NCBI RefSeq assembly: GCF_022347745.1
Contig: NZ_JAKRGC010000038.1
Span: 1 to 32,019 of the forward strand
Reading direction: 5' to 3'
From: Streptomyces sp. OfavH-34-F
Lineage (GTDB): Bacteria; Actinomycetota; Actinomycetes; Streptomycetales; Streptomycetaceae
DNA length: 32,019 bases
Every line of letters starts with the position of its first letter. Within the stretch, counting starts at the first letter, position 1. Shown piece by piece: positions 1 to 7,519 of this stretch. Made by a program: the position numbers and the translations under genes. The notes below the pieces were generated by a model, which saw only the letters and a list, made by a program, of their open reading frames with translations, was not told the origin of the DNA and did no database searches.

Positions 1-147
1 CCGTCGCCCCGGACCTGGCCGCCGGCGTTCACGGCGGTCGGGCTGGCCGCCTGGACGGCGACCGCGGGGACGACCGTGTCGGCGCTGTCCTCCGCGAACG
101 CGACCGTGACGCTGTTCCTCGTCCTGCACGCCGCCACCCCGATGTAA
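1..147 (+). CDS. 3' end of a truncated membrane-protein gene (unidentified)
   Basis: An open frame enters from the left edge and stops at a TAA at 145-147, giving 48 residues. The visible part is Ala/Thr/Val/Leu-rich, with a hydrophobic stretch (LFLVLHAATPM at the very end) and a Trp/Ala segment typical of the last helices of a small integral membrane protein. It vaguely resembles the C-terminal part of DUF6069-type streptomycete membrane proteins, but too little is present to assign a family. It converges on the terB-like gene, with 31 bp of very GC-rich sequence between the two stop codons. Confidence 0.4.
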   Translation, partial: PSPRTWPPAFTAVGLAAWTATAGTTVSALSSANATVTLFLVLHAATPM

Positions 148-178
148 GGACGGGGCGGCGGCGCGGCCGCGGGGCCGG

Positions 179-634
179 TTACAGGTCGAACTCGTGCGGC
201 GGGAGGTCGAGGCTGAAGCACGCCTCGCGCACGACGGCCCGCTCCGTCTCGTCGAAGTACCCGTCGGCGCCGCCGATGACGATGCCGATCTGGATCACCG
301 CACGCGCCTCGGCCGGCTTCTTCTTCGCCTTGGCGATCTCCTGGAGCACGCCGACCTTGCCGAAGCCGAAGTCCGCGGTCAGCTTGTTGAGGTTCTCGTC
401 GAACCGGCGCTGGAGGTCGTGCGCGTCGAAGTTCTGCAACACCTCGTTGGTGGCGATGAGCTGGGCCACGCGCTGCCGCTCGGAGGGGTCGATCGAACCG
501 TCGGCGGCGGCCACGAGGGCGCACATCGCCATGGAGGCGTCCCGGAACGCACCGGACTTGAGGTCGTTCTTCTTCGCCAGCAGCTGCGTCTGCATCGTCG
601 ACGCGGACTCCTTGATGCGGTCCCACAGGGCCAT
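179..634 (-). CDS. TerB-domain (tellurite-resistance-like) protein
   Basis: 151 residues, close to the length of a complete single-domain TerB protein. After an amphipathic N-terminus (about residues 1-30) comes the all-helical TerB fold. It carries two acidic loops of the kind that bind metal in TerB: AAADGSIDPSER near residue 45 and GGADGYFDETER near residue 125. The protein should be cytosolic. TerB domains occur in ter operons and in membrane-linked stress systems, but no terC, terD, terE or terZ is nearby, so a tellurite role is not implied. The ATG at 634 has a GGGGAG ribosome site about 7 nt upstream. A palindrome at 704-721, shared with two neighbouring genes, lies about 70 bp upstream and suggests control by the ArsR-type regulator at 905. 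The family call is secure; the function is unknown. Confidence 0.88.
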   Translation of the reverse strand: MALWDRIKESASTMQTQLLAKKNDLKSGAFRDASMAMCALVAAADGSIDPSERQRVAQLIATNEVLQNFDAHDLQRRFDENLNKLTADFGFGKVGVLQEIAKAKKKPAEARAVIQIGIVIGGADGYFDETERAVVREACFSLDLPPHEFDL

Positions 635-703
635 CCCGCACTCCCCACACGCTCAGTGGGCCCGCCCGGGCCGGGGCAGGGCAGCGGCTCCGGCGGACCC
701 AAG

Positions 704-721
704 TTCTACATTGCTGTAGAA
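704..721. promoter_or_regulatory. Operator-like palindrome, copy 1 (upstream of the terB-like gene)
   Basis: TTCTACA-TTGC-TGTAGAA is a perfect 7-4-7 inverted repeat. It lies 69 bp upstream of the ATG at 634. The core TCTACA-N4-TGTAGA recurs at 825-840 and 1593-1608, always upstream of a small gene. Read towards the gene, the right arm continues as TAGAAC, which could serve as a -10 box; no -35 was recognised. Binding by the ArsR protein at 905 is inferred. Confidence 0.7.
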
Positions 722-824
722 GTTACCAGCCCGAGAGGCCACCGAGCCCCACCCGCACGGCCGCCCGGACCCCAACTCCCCCTCCCTGCGCGCCCCCTCC
801 GCCCGGCCGACCCGCCGTCAACCG

Positions 825-840
825 TCTACACTCGTGTAGA
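825..840. promoter_or_regulatory. Operator-like palindrome, copy 2 (upstream of the ArsR regulator gene)
   Basis: TCTACAC-TC-GTGTAGA is a perfect 7-2-7 inverted repeat containing the same TCTACA-N4-TGTAGA core as the copies at 704 and 1593. It ends 64 bp before the GTG start of the ArsR-type gene, so autoregulation is the simplest reading. TAGAAA at its right edge could be a -10 element. Confidence 0.72.
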
Positions 841-904
841 AACATGCGGAGCGCGGCGGCCGGGAATCGCGGGCCGGCCCACTCAGGGGACGGGGTACGA
901 GCAG

Positions 905-1261
905 GTGGACACGACAGCATCCGGCGGCCCCGGTGACCCGTCCGGCGAAGGCGCGGACGCCGTGGCCGGGGTCTTCGCCGCACTCGCCTCCCCGGCCCGG
1001 CTGCGCATCCTGCACGTCCTGGCCCAGGGGCCGAGCGATGTGACGCGCCTGGTGGAGCGGGTGGGCGGGGCCGCCTCGACGGTCAGCCAGCACCTGTTCA
1101 CCCTCCGCCGCGCCGGCTTCGTCGACTCCCGCCGGGAGGGGCGGCGGCAGGTGTACTTCACCGAGGAGTCGCAGGCGCTCACCGACGTCCGGCGCGCGGC
1201 CGAGCAACTGGCCGCGCGCCGGGGCGGCGCCCCCGCCGGACGAGGGGCGCCCGGAAGGTAG
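905..1261 (+). CDS. ArsR/SmtB-family winged-helix transcriptional regulator
   Basis: 118 residues from a GTG at 905. The upstream frame remains open, but only this start places the conserved ArsR domain near the N-terminus; a purine-rich ACGGGG precedes it at 890-895. The winged helix runs from about residue 20 (VFAALASPARLRILHVL) through the recognition helix (STVSQHLFTLRRAGFV) to the wing (SRREGRRQVYF). The cysteine motif of metal-sensing ArsR/SmtB proteins (ELCVCDL) is absent, as are His/Asp metal sites near the end, so it probably senses something other than a thiophilic metal. The C-terminus is a disordered Gly/Ala/Arg tail. A palindrome at 825-840 lies just upstream, and related copies precede the genes ending at 179 and 1333. 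The family is certain; the ligand is unknown. Confidence 0.9.
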   Translation: MDTTASGGPGDPSGEGADAVAGVFAALASPARLRILHVLAQGPSDVTRLVERVGGAASTVSQHLFTLRRAGFVDSRREGRRQVYFTEESQALTDVRRAAEQLAARRGGAPAGRGAPGR

Positions 1262-1267
1262 CGCGGA

Positions 1268-1313
1268 CGGGCGAGGCGCGGCCGGTACGCATCCGGCGGC
1301 CACCCCTCGCCCG
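1268..1313. terminator. Hairpin between convergent genes (bidirectional terminator)
   Basis: Outer arms CGGGCGAGG (1268-1276) and CCTCGCCCG (1305-1313) pair perfectly. An inner stem GCCGG/CCGGC (1281-1285 with 1293-1297) lies inside. The structure sits between the stops of the ArsR gene (1261) and the minus-strand gene ending at 1333, as expected of a shared terminator. Confidence 0.65.
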
Positions 1314-1332
1314 AACGGGCCCGGCCACTCCC

Positions 1333-1551
1333 CTACTTGGCGGCGTCCAGCGCGGCCAGCGCCTGCGCCCAGCGCACGTACTTCAGCGACGCCAGGTCCG
1401 CGACGGTCTTGACGCCGAACGCCTCGTCCAGCAGCTCACCGTCCCGGTCGGACACGCCCTTCAGAGCGGCCACCGGCGCGGCCAGGATCTCCGGCAACTC
1501 CTTGTCCGCCCACGCCGAGTCCAGCACCTTGCCGAGATCGATCGAAGCCAT
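1333..1551 (-). CDS. Small helix-hairpin-helix-like protein
   Basis: 72 residues, cytosolic and helical. The second half (AALKGVSDRDGELLDEAFGVKTVADLASLKYVRWAQAL, split here as ALKGVSDRDGELLDEAF and GVKTVADLASLKYVRWA) has the pattern of a helix-hairpin-helix: a GVS/D turn, a helix, then G-[VI]-K-T-[VI]-x-D-L. Such modules usually contact DNA or another protein, but no partner is visible. The frame is open up to 1590. The ATG at 1551 is chosen because GGAGG lies 7-8 nt before it and because an operator copy at 1593-1608 would otherwise almost touch the start. Sharing that palindrome with the TerB and ArsR genes suggests joint regulation. The fold call is moderate; the function is unknown. Confidence 0.75.
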   Translation of the reverse strand: MASIDLGKVLDSAWADKELPEILAAPVAALKGVSDRDGELLDEAFGVKTVADLASLKYVRWAQALAALDAAK

Positions 1552-1592
1552 GTCCAACCCTCCGGGAACGAGCGGGTGCGACCACCGCACCT

Positions 1593-1608
1593 TCTACACG
1601 TTTGTAGA
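1593..1608. promoter_or_regulatory. Operator-like palindrome, copy 3 (upstream of the helix-hairpin-helix gene)
   Basis: TCTACA-CGTT-TGTAGA is a perfect 6-4-6 inverted repeat ending 41 bp before the ATG at 1551. In the direction of transcription it reads on as TAGAAG, matching the possible -10 position of the other two copies. The N4 spacer differs in each copy while the arms are invariant, which argues for a protein-binding site. Confidence 0.7.
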
Positions 1609-1668
1609 GCGTACGGGCCGTGACCGCTGCTCACGCGGCTGGAACGGGTCTCCGCCAAGAACGGCCGA

Positions 1669-1694
1669 AACTGCCGCCCCGCACGGCGGCAGTT
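1669..1694 (-). terminator. Intrinsic-type terminator of the DUF1772 gene
   Basis: AACTGCCGCC (1669-1678) and GGCGGCAGTT (1685-1694) form a perfect 10-bp stem with a 6-nt loop, just after the stop of the minus-strand gene at 1700. Read on the minus strand, the stem is followed by a short T-rich run (TTTC, then GTTCTT). Confidence 0.7.
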
Positions 1695-1699
1695 CCTGG

Positions 1700-2161
1700 T
1701 CAGACGGCGGCCACCGCCAGCAGCGCGAACGCCGCCAGGGACAGGGCCGTGCGGATGCGGTGGAAGGTGTTCCAGCGGGCCTCGAACGCCGCGCGGGCCG
1801 CCGTGTCGTCCCCGCCCTCGGACTGGGCGAGGGCGTTGTTGAGCGGGATGTTGCCCGCGATCGTGATCAGGTGGGAGGCCACGGCGCAGAGCAGGGCCGC
1901 GAGCAGCAGGGGCCAGGTGTCCTCGCCGGTCTCCGTGACGACGGGCACGGCCGGGAAGGCGATCACGCCGAGGAAGAGGAGCAGGAAGGCCGGGCCGGGG
2001 ACCTTCTCGTTGAAGCGGCGCATCGCGGCCGCGAAGCCGGCGTCGGGCAGCGCGGCCAGGCCGGGCATCACCGCGATGAGGAAGGTCAGCAGGAAGCCGG
2101 CGTAGAGCCCGGTCGTGAGCACGGCGAGGGTCAGGAACAGGGAGGCCATGGGGCTCATCAT
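1700..2161 (-). CDS. DUF1772 (anthrone oxygenase-like) integral membrane protein
   Basis: 153 residues with about four transmembrane segments: near residues 5-30 (LFLTLAVLTTGLYAGFLLTFL), 58-75, 83-102 and 137-153. Conserved DUF1772 features are visible: the FNEKVPGPAF loop, GNIPLNNAL and the FEARWNTFHRIRT motif before the last helix. The family includes fungal anthrone oxygenases and many bacterial membrane proteins of unknown substrate, so no reaction is assigned. The start is uncertain. ATG codons at 2161, 2158 and 2149 all lack a clear ribosome site; the last would start right at the first helix. It is transcribed away from the vWA lipoprotein gene and closed by a hairpin at 1669-1694. An unusual inverted repeat lies immediately upstream. 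Confidence 0.85.
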   Translation of the reverse strand: MMSPMASLFLTLAVLTTGLYAGFLLTFLIAVMPGLAALPDAGFAAAMRRFNEKVPGPAFLLLFLGVIAFPAVPVVTETGEDTWPLLLAALLCAVASHLITIAGNIPLNNALAQSEGGDDTAARAAFEARWNTFHRIRTALSLAAFALLAVAAV

Positions 2162-2168
2162 GGCGTGC

Positions 2169-2218
2169 GGGGAGCGGCCGCACCGCTGGATTTCGCAGAT
2201 GTGTGCGAACCGCTCCCC
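2169..2218. repeat. Nested inverted repeat between the vWA and DUF1772 genes
   Basis: Outer arms GGGGAGCGG (2169-2177) and CCGCTCCCC (2210-2218) enclose an inner repeat, TTCGCA-GATGTG-TGCGAA (2192-2209). It could terminate the upstream vWA transcript (stop at 2230). It also lies 30-50 bp before the DUF1772 start, so the inner repeat could instead be an operator. Confidence 0.55.
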
Positions 2219-2229
2219 CGGGGGCGGCG

Positions 2230-3846
2230 TCAGTCCATCTCGCCCTCTCCGCTGTCCTCCACGGCGTCCACGGTGTCCTTGAGCCGGTCGGCGCGGTCGA
2301 TCGCCTCGGCGAGCTTGGAGACCGAGGAGTCCTCCGTGCGCGTGGCCAGCTTCCGTGCCCGTGAAGCGAGTTCACCGAGGCCCGGGGCGCCGGGCAGGCT
2401 GGTGCCGCGCAGGTTATCCGCGAAGTAGGCGGCCACGGCCGTGACCTGGAGCCGGTCGCTGCGGCCGCCCCACAGCTTGCCCGTGATCGCGCCGGTCTCC
2501 ACCGAGCCGGTGTTCTCGTGCGGTGTACGGGTCTTGGGGTCGAGCCAGCGGACCGTGGCGGTGGCGACACGGCCGGAGGCACCGTCGCGCAGGCGCACCG
2601 CGTACAGGGCGGTCACCGTGTGGCCGGGGCCCACCTCGCCGCCGTCCACGGTGTCGTCGCGGAAGTCCTCGTCGGCGACCTTCCGGTCCTCGTAGCCGAT
2701 CAGCTTGAACTTCTCGACGGTCTCCCGGTCGAACGCGACCTGTGCCTTGGCGTCGCGGGCGGTCAGTTCGAGGTGGGCCGGGAGCTGGTCGACGAAGACC
2801 TTGCGGGCCTGCTCCTCGTCGGAGATGTACGTGGTGTGGCCGTCGCCCTTGTTGGTCAGCTCCTCCATGAACGCGTCGCCGTACTCGCTGCCGACGCCCA
2901 CGCCGAAGAGCGTGATGCCGTGCTCGCGGCGGGCGGAGTCGATCCGTTCGAGGATGTCCTCCGCCTCGGTGTCACCGGTGTTGGCCAGCGCGTCGGAGAG
3001 CAGCACCACCCGGTTGGTGGCGCCCTTGCGGCGGCCCTCCACGGCCTCGTCGTAGCCGCGCTCCACGCCCGCGCCCACGTTGGTGGAGGAAGCGGGTTCC
3101 AGGGAGTCGACCGCGTCGCGGACCTGGCCCCGGTGGCCCTTCAGCCGGGTCATGGGCAGGACGGTCTCCGCCTCGTCGCTGAAGGTGACCAGGCTGATCG
3201 AGTCGTCGTCGCGCAGTTCGTCGGTGAGGATGCCGAGCGAGGTCTTCACGAGCCCGAGGCGGTCCGGCGAGTTCATCGAACCGGAGACGTCCACCACGAA
3301 GGTGAGGGCGGCCGGGGGCCGTGCGGTGCTGCTGGGCGCCGCCCTGGTGGCGAGGCCGACCCGGACCAGCGACCAGTCGCCGCCCGCCGTTGCCCCGTCC
3401 ACGGAGACCGAGAAGCCGTTGCCGGTGGGGCGGCGGTAGCCCTGGCGGAAGCTGTTGACGAACTCCTCCGGCCGCACGCTCTGCGCGCCGGGCAGCCGCC
3501 CGTCGGCGAGGGTGCGGCGGGCGTAGCCGTACGAGGCGGTGTCCACGTCCAGCGCGAAGGTGGACAGGTAGTCGGGCGCTTCGGCGCCCTTGGCCCGGTC
3601 GGGTCCGCCGGTGGGGCCGCCGTCGGGCCCGTTGGTCGGCCTGGCCCTCGAATCGTCCGTCGCTCCCCCGGTGCCGGCGGGCGCGGGGGCGGGGGCGTGT
3701 GCCCCGGCCCCCGCGCGGCGGTCGGTCGACGAGGTCGCGTCCCGGCCCGACTCGCCCGAGCAGCCGGTGAGCAGCACGCCGGCCGCGAGCAGCAGCCCGA
3801 GCGCCCCCTGATGCCTCCACCGGTGATTCCGTGTGCGGCGTTCCAT
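2230..3846 (-). CDS. von Willebrand factor A lipoprotein (YfbK/DUF3520 type)
   Basis: 538 residues. A lipoprotein signal (GLLLAAGVLLTGC) puts the lipidated Cys at 29, so the protein should be anchored outside the membrane. A disordered Pro/Gly/Ala-rich stretch (about 30-90) follows. Next come the N-terminal domain typical of this family (PDYLSTFALDVDTASYGYARR, about 91-175), a vWA domain (about 180-345) and a DUF3520-type C-terminal domain (about 350-530). The metal-ion-dependent adhesion site looks intact: D186-x-S188-x-S190, T255 and D285. Such proteins bind a divalent cation and probably a protein ligand; the ligand is unknown. The ATG at 3846 is preceded by AGGGGG at good spacing. It follows the ABC exporter genes on the same strand, with 131 bp between. 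Confidence 0.92.
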   Translation of the reverse strand: MERRTRNHRWRHQGALGLLLAAGVLLTGCSGESGRDATSSTDRRAGAGAHAPAPAPAGTGGATDDSRARPTNGPDGGPTGGPDRAKGAEAPDYLSTFALDVDTASYGYARRTLADGRLPGAQSVRPEEFVNSFRQGYRRPTGNGFSVSVDGATAGGDWSLVRVGLATRAAPSSTARPPAALTFVVDVSGSMNSPDRLGLVKTSLGILTDELRDDDSISLVTFSDEAETVLPMTRLKGHRGQVRDAVDSLEPASSTNVGAGVERGYDEAVEGRRKGATNRVVLLSDALANTGDTEAEDILERIDSARREHGITLFGVGVGSEYGDAFMEELTNKGDGHTTYISDEEQARKVFVDQLPAHLELTARDAKAQVAFDRETVEKFKLIGYEDRKVADEDFRDDTVDGGEVGPGHTVTALYAVRLRDGASGRVATATVRWLDPKTRTPHENTGSVETGAITGKLWGGRSDRLQVTAVAAYFADNLRGTSLPGAPGLGELASRARKLATRTEDSSVSKLAEAIDRADRLKDTVDAVEDSGEGEMD

Positions 3847-3977
3847 TCCGTACCCCCTGTGTCGTCACGTCATACGTGTGAATGTGACGCGTGAACGGGG
3901 CCGCAGGACCGGGCAAAAGCGTTGCGGAACGATCTCGATGCGGCAACGGGGAGCGCACAGCCGGCGGAATGTCAAGG

Positions 3978-4856
3978 TCAGGACACGATGTCCTTACGAC
4001 TGAACCCCCGGAAGGCGAAGGCGAGCAGGATCAGGGCATAGGTGACCGATACCGAGGCGCCCTTGGCCATGCCGCCCCACTCGATGCCGGGTTGCAGGGC
4101 GTCCGCCCAGGCGAACTGCCAGTGCGCGGGGAGCAGTTCGCGCCAGGCGCCCAGCGCGGTGACGGCGTCGAGCACATTGCCGACGATGGTGAGCCCGACC
4201 GCGCCGCCGACCGCGCCGAGCGGGGCGTCGGTCCGTGTCGAGAGCCAGAACGCCAGGCCGGCGGTGACCAGTTGGGACACGAAGATGAACGCGACGACGA
4301 GCGCGAGGCGCGGCACCGCGTCCCCGGCCGCCAGCGCTCCCCCGGTCGGCAGTTCCAGCGGCCCCCAGCCGTAGGCCGCCGCGCCGGCCGCGAGCGCGAC
4401 GAGCGGCAGCAGCACCATCGCGGCGAGGCTGAAGGCCAGCGCGACGACGAGCTTGCTCCACAGCAGCCGGCCGCGGGGCACGGGCGCGGCCAGCAGGTAG
4501 CGCAGCGAGGACCAGCTCGCCTCGGACGCCACGGTGTCGCCGCAGAACAGGGCGACCGGGACGACGAGCAGGAAGCCCGCCGAGACGAACAGGCAGGTCG
4601 CGGCGAAGTTGGCGGCGGACGCGGTGGCGGTGTCCATCAGCGTGATGCGGTCGTCGCCGCCCGGGCCGCCGTCCGGGGTGCCGCCGATCGCGAAGGCGAT
4701 GATCAGGACGAACGGCAGCGCGGCCAGCACTCCGCCCATGAGCAGCGTGCGGCGGCGGCGCAGCTGCCGGACCGCCTCGACGCGCAGCGGGAGCGTGTGG
4801 CGGGCGCGGTAGCCGGGGGCCTCGGGGGCCGCGGCGAGATCGGCTGCGGTGCTCAT
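3978..4856 (-). CDS. ABC-2 type transporter permease
   Basis: 292 residues. After a short cytosolic N-terminus ending in an RQLRRRRT basic stretch there are about six hydrophobic helices: near residues 40-60 (LMGGVLAALPFVLIIAFAI), 85-115, 130-160, 180-210, 225-245 and 265-285. This is the usual ABC-2 permease layout. The ATG at 4856 overlaps the stop of the upstream ATPase-fusion gene (ATGA at 4853-4856), so the two are translationally coupled and almost certainly form one transporter. The frame runs open far upstream, but only this start gives a normal permease length. The C-terminus (FRGFSRKDIVS) is typical of these permeases. The transported substrate is unknown. Confidence 0.9.
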   Translation of the reverse strand: MSTAADLAAAPEAPGYRARHTLPLRVEAVRQLRRRRTLLMGGVLAALPFVLIIAFAIGGTPDGGPGGDDRITLMDTATASAANFAATCLFVSAGFLLVVPVALFCGDTVASEASWSSLRYLLAAPVPRGRLLWSKLVVALAFSLAAMVLLPLVALAAGAAAYGWGPLELPTGGALAAGDAVPRLALVVAFIFVSQLVTAGLAFWLSTRTDAPLGAVGGAVGLTIVGNVLDAVTALGAWRELLPAHWQFAWADALQPGIEWGGMAKGASVSVTYALILLAFAFRGFSRKDIVS

Positions 4857-7513
4857 GCGGAGCCTCCGGAGATCAGGGTGAGGAAGGCGTCCTCCAGGCG
4901 GCGGTGCGGCCCGACGCCGGTCAGCGGCACGTCGAGGCGGACCAGTTCGGCGATCAGCGCGGGCGCCGTCGTCCCGTCGAGGCGGACCAGCAGGCCGTGG
5001 CCGTCGTCGGTGCGCACGGCGGAGCCGACGCCGGGCAGGGCGGCGATCTTCTCCACAAGGGGTTCGGCGAGCTGCTCGGCGGCGGTGACCAGGAGCATGT
5101 CGCCGGAGCCGGTGATCTCCGCGACCGGGCCCGCCTGGACGAGCCGGCCCCGGTCCATGACGACCAGATGCGTGCAGGACTGCTCGACCTCGGACAGGAG
5201 GTGGCTGGAGACGATCACGGTGCGGCCGCCGGCCGCGTACCGGATCATCACGTCCCGCATCTCGCGGATCTGCGGCGGGTCGAGTCCGTTGGTCGGTTCG
5301 TCGAGGATGAGCAGGTCCGGCATGCCGAGCATGGCCTGGGCGATGGCGAGGCGCTGCCGCATGCCCTGCGAGTAGGTGCGCACGGCGCGGGCCAGGGCGT
5401 CGCCGAGACCGGCGATCTCCAGGGCCTCCTCGATGTGGGCGTCCTCGGCGGGGCGGCCGGTGGCCTGCCAGTACAGCTCCAGGTTGGCGCGGCCGGACAG
5501 GTGCGGGAGGAAGCCGGCGCCCTCGACGAAGCAGCCGACGCGGGAGAGCACGGGCGCGCCGGGGCGGATGGCCCGCCCGAAGACCCGGATCTCGCCGTCG
5601 TCGGGGGTGATGAGCCCCATGAGCATGCGCAGCGTCGTGGTCTTGCCGGCGCCGTTGGGCCCGAGGAGGCCGAGCACCTGCCCCTTCTCGACCCGGAAGG
5701 ACAGGTCGCGCACGGCGTATCTCTCGGCGGACCTGGCGTACTTCTTGGACAGGCCGGTGATCTGGAGCGGTACGTCGGCGAGTGCCGGGTCGGGTGCGGG
5801 CGTCGCGGTACGGCGCCGGGCGGTGAGCAGCAGGGCCGTGGCGGCGACCAGGGCGGCGGCGGGCAGCCCCCAGGTCCACCAGGGCAGCGGGGCCGCGCCG
5901 GTTTCGAGGCCGGGCGCGGTGGGAAGCGTGAGGGGCCCTTCGAGGGAGACGGTGTACGTGGCCGGGGCGGCCGGGGACGCGTAGCCGAGGTCGGTCGTGG
6001 CGAGGACGAGCCGGAGGCGGTGGCCCGCGTCGAGTTCGTGGTCGATCGCGGGCAGCGTCAGCTCCAGGGGCCGGCCCTGCCGTTCGGGCGTGATCCGGTA
6101 CGGGGCGACGAGCTGGGCGGGCAGCACCTGGCGCTTGCCGTCCGGGGAGACGTCGTACACCTTGCCGAACAGGACCGCGTCGCCGTGGTCGGCCTCGACG
6201 GTGACCCGGACGGTGGGGGCGCCGGTGATGCGGCGTGCGGTGGTCAGCGGGGCGGAGTCGAAGCGGGCGTACTGGCCGGGGAAGTCGAGACCGAGGCCGA
6301 GGCCGAAGGTGGAGAGCCGGGCCAGTGAGCCGCCGGCGCCGGGGACCGCGGAGATGGCGGGCGGGTTGCCGCCGGGCGGGTTGCCGATCTTCTGCGGGTC
6401 GCCGCGCAGTTCGACGGGGGTGCCGCCGCTGTGCAGCCCCGGGTAGGTGTCGGCGGTCGCGCCCCGGGTGAGGGCGGCGCCGTCCGTGGAGTCGATGCCG
6501 CCGGTGCGGGTGACGCGGAAGGCGGGGCCGGTGTCGGCGCCCTCGTTCCCCTTCAGGTAGCGGTCGAACCAGCTGCCGATCCGCTTCTCCACCCGGTCGG
6601 TCTCCCGGTTGCCGCCGTCGTGGCCGCCGGCGATCCAGTCCACGGCGACGGGGGCGCCGTTGGCGGCGATGGCCTTCGCCATGGCGTCGGCCTGGCCGAG
6701 CGGGAAGAGGGAGTCGGTCTGGCCCTGGACGATCAGCGCGGGGGCCTTGATGCGGTCGGCGACGGCGCTCGGGGAGCGTTCGGTGAGCAGGGCGCGGGCG
6801 GCGGCGTCCGGTTTGCCGCTGACGGCGACCCGTTCGTACAGCTCGCACAGCTTCTTCTCGAAGTGGCCGCAGCCGCCGCCGGAGTTGACGAAGATCCCGG
6901 CCCAGAGTTTCTTGAACACCCCGTCCGGGAAGAGCGCGTCGGCGAGGTTCCAGTAGGTGAGCTGCGGGGCGATGGCGTCCACGCGGGGGTCGTGGCCGGC
7001 GGCGAGCAGCGAGACCGCGCCGCCGTAGGAGGCTCCGGTGATGCCGACGCGCGGGTCGCCCTCGGCGTCGAGCCGTACCTCGGGGCGGTCGGCGAGCCAG
7101 TCGATCAGCCGCGAGACGTCCTTGACCTCCCGGTCCGGGGCGTTCAGCGAGATCGTGCCGCCCGACCTGCCGAAGCCGCGCGCGGACCAGGTGAGTACGG
7201 CGTATCCGTCGCGGGCGAGGCGCTCCGCCTGTGCCCGGGTCTCCGCCTTGCTGCCGCCGAACCCGTGGCCGATGAGCACGGCGGGCCGGCGCCCGCCGCC
7301 GCCGGCCGTGAAGTAGGAGGTGTCCAGGGTCACCCCGTCCACGCGCATCATCCGGTCCTGGCGGTGCACGGCGGGCCCGCCGTCCTGGGCCGCGGCGTTC
7401 CAGGTGCCCGCGCCGGCCAGTACCAGGAGCACGGCACCGGCCGCCGTCCAGCGGCCTCGGGTGCGCGGCAGCAGCCGCCGCCACCGGGACGTACGCGCAA
7501 CAGGGGTGTCCAT
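4853..7513 (-). CDS. Fusion: N-terminal CocE/X-Pro-type hydrolase + C-terminal ABC transporter ATPase
   Basis: 886 residues with two unrelated domains. A basic N-terminus and a helix at about 22-42 lead into an alpha/beta hydrolase (about 55-330). It has the nucleophile motif G160-A-S162-Y-G-G, an acid candidate D267 (GQTDSLF) and H298 (GGHDGG). A beta-rich C-terminal region of the X-Pro dipeptidyl-peptidase type follows (about 330-530). A second helix (about 547-566) precedes a full ABC ATPase: Walker A GPNGAGKTT (618-626), signature YSQGMRQR (714-721), Walker B LLILDEP (734-740) and H-loop H771. The simplest topology puts the hydrolase outside and the ATPase inside. The gene overlaps the permease gene by 4 bp. 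No Shine-Dalgarno is seen; TAGGGT lies 6 nt before the ATG, suggesting a leaderless mRNA. Confidence 0.92.
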   Translation of the reverse strand: MDTPVARTSRWRRLLPRTRGRWTAAGAVLLVLAGAGTWNAAAQDGGPAVHRQDRMMRVDGVTLDTSYFTAGGGGRRPAVLIGHGFGGSKAETRAQAERLARDGYAVLTWSARGFGRSGGTISLNAPDREVKDVSRLIDWLADRPEVRLDAEGDPRVGITGASYGGAVSLLAAGHDPRVDAIAPQLTYWNLADALFPDGVFKKLWAGIFVNSGGGCGHFEKKLCELYERVAVSGKPDAAARALLTERSPSAVADRIKAPALIVQGQTDSLFPLGQADAMAKAIAANGAPVAVDWIAGGHDGGNRETDRVEKRIGSWFDRYLKGNEGADTGPAFRVTRTGGIDSTDGAALTRGATADTYPGLHSGGTPVELRGDPQKIGNPPGGNPPAISAVPGAGGSLARLSTFGLGLGLDFPGQYARFDSAPLTTARRITGAPTVRVTVEADHGDAVLFGKVYDVSPDGKRQVLPAQLVAPYRITPERQGRPLELTLPAIDHELDAGHRLRLVLATTDLGYASPAAPATYTVSLEGPLTLPTAPGLETGAAPLPWWTWGLPAAALVAATALLLTARRRTATPAPDPALADVPLQITGLSKKYARSAERYAVRDLSFRVEKGQVLGLLGPNGAGKTTTLRMLMGLITPDDGEIRVFGRAIRPGAPVLSRVGCFVEGAGFLPHLSGRANLELYWQATGRPAEDAHIEEALEIAGLGDALARAVRTYSQGMRQRLAIAQAMLGMPDLLILDEPTNGLDPPQIREMRDVMIRYAAGGRTVIVSSHLLSEVEQSCTHLVVMDRGRLVQAGPVAEITGSGDMLLVTAAEQLAEPLVEKIAALPGVGSAVRTDDGHGLLVRLDGTTAPALIAELVRLDVPLTGVGPHRRLEDAFLTLISGGSA

Positions 7514-7519
7514 GCACCG

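Noticed and set aside
179..634. Tellurite resistance operon
   Set aside because: Only a TerB domain is present; no terC, terD, terE or terZ gene is near, and the regulator is of ArsR type.
1333..1590. Longer start (1590) for the helix-hairpin-helix gene
   Set aside because: It has no ribosome site and would put the start codon next to the operator copy at 1593; the ATG at 1551 has GGAGG at good spacing.
2518..3894. Long open frame opposite the vWA lipoprotein gene
   Set aside because: It is an antisense by-product of GC-rich codon positions: Gly/Arg/Val-rich, no domain pattern. Similar long frames at 4904-6328 (+), 12811-14892 (+), 20509-21861 (+) and 26857-30066 (-) were rejected for the same reason.
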